Source: Bacillota bacterium (GTDB lineage: Bacteria > Bacillota > Clostridia > Peptostreptococcales > Anaerovoracaceae). From it: 6,582 bases of DNA. The notes beneath the pieces are model-generated. The model was not told where the DNA came from. It saw nothing but the letters and a program-made list of their open reading frames with translations, and ran no database searches. Shown here piece by piece: positions 6,163 through 6,582 of the stretch; position 1 is the first letter of the stretch, and every line of letters begins with the position of its first letter. Location of the stretch: positions 1 to 6,582 of the forward strand of contig JAEEPD010000034.1 of the NCBI GenBank assembly GCA_016284575.1, read 5' to 3'. Position numbers and translations under genes: made by a program.

Positions 6163-6167
6163 ACAAT
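6140..6167 (+). promoter_or_regulatory. Candidate sigma-A promoter of the lipoprotein gene
   Basis: -35 TTGAAA (6140-6145), a 16-base spacer and -10 TACAAT (6162-6167); each box matches the consensus at 5 of 6 positions. Predicted start is near 6174, about 29 bases before the ATG. The -35 lies in the loop of the upstream terminator and the spacer covers its right arm. A perfect palindrome TTGTA-T-TACAA (6156-6166) overlaps the -10 and may be an operator. Confidence 0.65.
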
Positions 6168-6202
6168 TCTTTTCGATTTTCAATTCGGAAGAAGGTTTTA
6201 CG

Positions 6203-6582
6203 ATGAAAAAAATACTGATATTTATGCTCTGCCTCGCCCTTGCCCTGGGTCTTTCAGCCTGCGGCGCCAAGGAAAGCGAAGGGCCTTCAGAGCCCGCAGA
6301 TTCCGCCCAAAGCCAGACCGGTCAGGCCGAACCGGCTGAGATACCCTCAGATGCCCTGCTTCTTAAGCTTAAGCCCTCCGGCGGAGACCGCTACACTATG
6401 CAGAAATATGCCATAGTTCCCGGCAAGGATGAATTCCTCGTGGGCTATGCGGCAGATAAAAAGGACATCTACTATGTCCTTACGGATTACGTCCCGGGGG
6501 AGAATGAACACACCAAATACGAGTTCTATCACATAGATAAAACCAGCGGAGAGTCCGAAAGGGTGCTTTCTCTGTCAGAAAA
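6203..6582 (+). CDS. Predicted lipoprotein of unknown function, N-terminal part, cut by the right window edge
   Basis: The frame stays open from ATG 6203 to the window end (126 complete codons). AAGG (6192-6195) sits 7 bases upstream of the start. Residues 1-20 form a lipoprotein signal: MKK, a hydrophobic run, then lipobox LSAC (17-20), so Cys20 should be lipidated and the protein anchored to the outer face of the membrane. Residues 21-50 are a low-complexity linker rich in Ser, Pro, Glu, Ala and Gln. From about 52 on, alternating hydrophobic and polar stretches with many tyrosines (for example YAIVPGKDEFLVGYAADKKD, then IYYVLTDYV) suggest a beta-rich folded domain, which I do not recognise. 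It has its own promoter, separate from the deacetylase. An envelope role is inferred only from the lipobox; nothing here shows a substrate or partner. Confidence 0.85.
   Translation, partial: MKKILIFMLCLALALGLSACGAKESEGPSEPADSAQSQTGQAEPAEIPSDALLLKLKPSGGDRYTMQKYAIVPGKDEFLVGYAADKKDIYYVLTDYVPGENEHTKYEFYHIDKTSGESERVLSLSE

Noticed and set aside
5335..6270. Long minus-strand open frame (311 codons) antisense to the deacetylase gene
   Set aside because: The plus strand encodes a complete CE4 enzyme with all catalytic motifs and a ribosome binding site; the antisense frame shows no recognisable domain and crosses the terminator and lipoprotein start.
1..6582. Mobile elements, CRISPR arrays, tRNA or rRNA genes
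   Set aside because: No transposase or integrase motifs, no regularly spaced direct repeats, no cloverleaf or rRNA-like sequence was seen on either strand; all genes are typical chromosomal ones with similar base and codon use.

Overview
The window looks like chromosomal DNA of a moderately GC-rich member of the Bacillota (Firmicutes), probably of the Clostridia. The grounds are a WalR/WalK two-component pair (a Bacillota hallmark), RNase M5 beside RsmA, strong AAGGAGG-type ribosome binding sites, sigma-A-like promoters, and frequent ATA (Ile) and AGG (Arg) codons. The exact genus cannot be read from the sequence. Gene packing is tight, and no stretch over about 170 bases lacks a gene.

Minus-strand block (1-5144, read right to left): an MscS-type mechanosensitive channel ends in a strong UUCG-capped hairpin terminator. 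Directly after it, with the -35 box sitting in the terminator tail, comes a promoter for walR-walK, a DivIC/FtsB-like septum-formation protein, rnmV (RNase M5) and rsmA (16S rRNA dimethyladenosine transferase). rsmA runs off the left edge. Spacings from walR to rsmA are 21, 66, 11 and 2 bases, with no terminator visible, so these five genes look like one operon. It joins cell-wall signalling (WalRK), division (DivIC-like) and rRNA maturation (RnmV makes mature 5S rRNA, RsmA methylates 16S rRNA). The usual WalK partners WalH, WalI and WalJ are absent downstream of walK.

Divergent region (5145-5307): about 160 bases hold candidate promoters on both strands and an imperfect 11-bp inverted repeat that brackets the plus-strand -10 box.

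Plus-strand block (5308-6582): a membrane-anchored CE4 polysaccharide deacetylase with intact catalytic motifs, then a terminator whose loop carries the -35 box of the next promoter. That promoter serves a lipoprotein of unknown function cut by the right edge. The overall theme is the cell envelope: turgor release, wall signalling, septum assembly, sugar deacetylation and a lipoprotein. I see no mobile element, CRISPR array, tRNA or rRNA. No wholly new system is evident; the points of most interest are the unusual walRK operon composition and the overlapping terminator-promoter signals.
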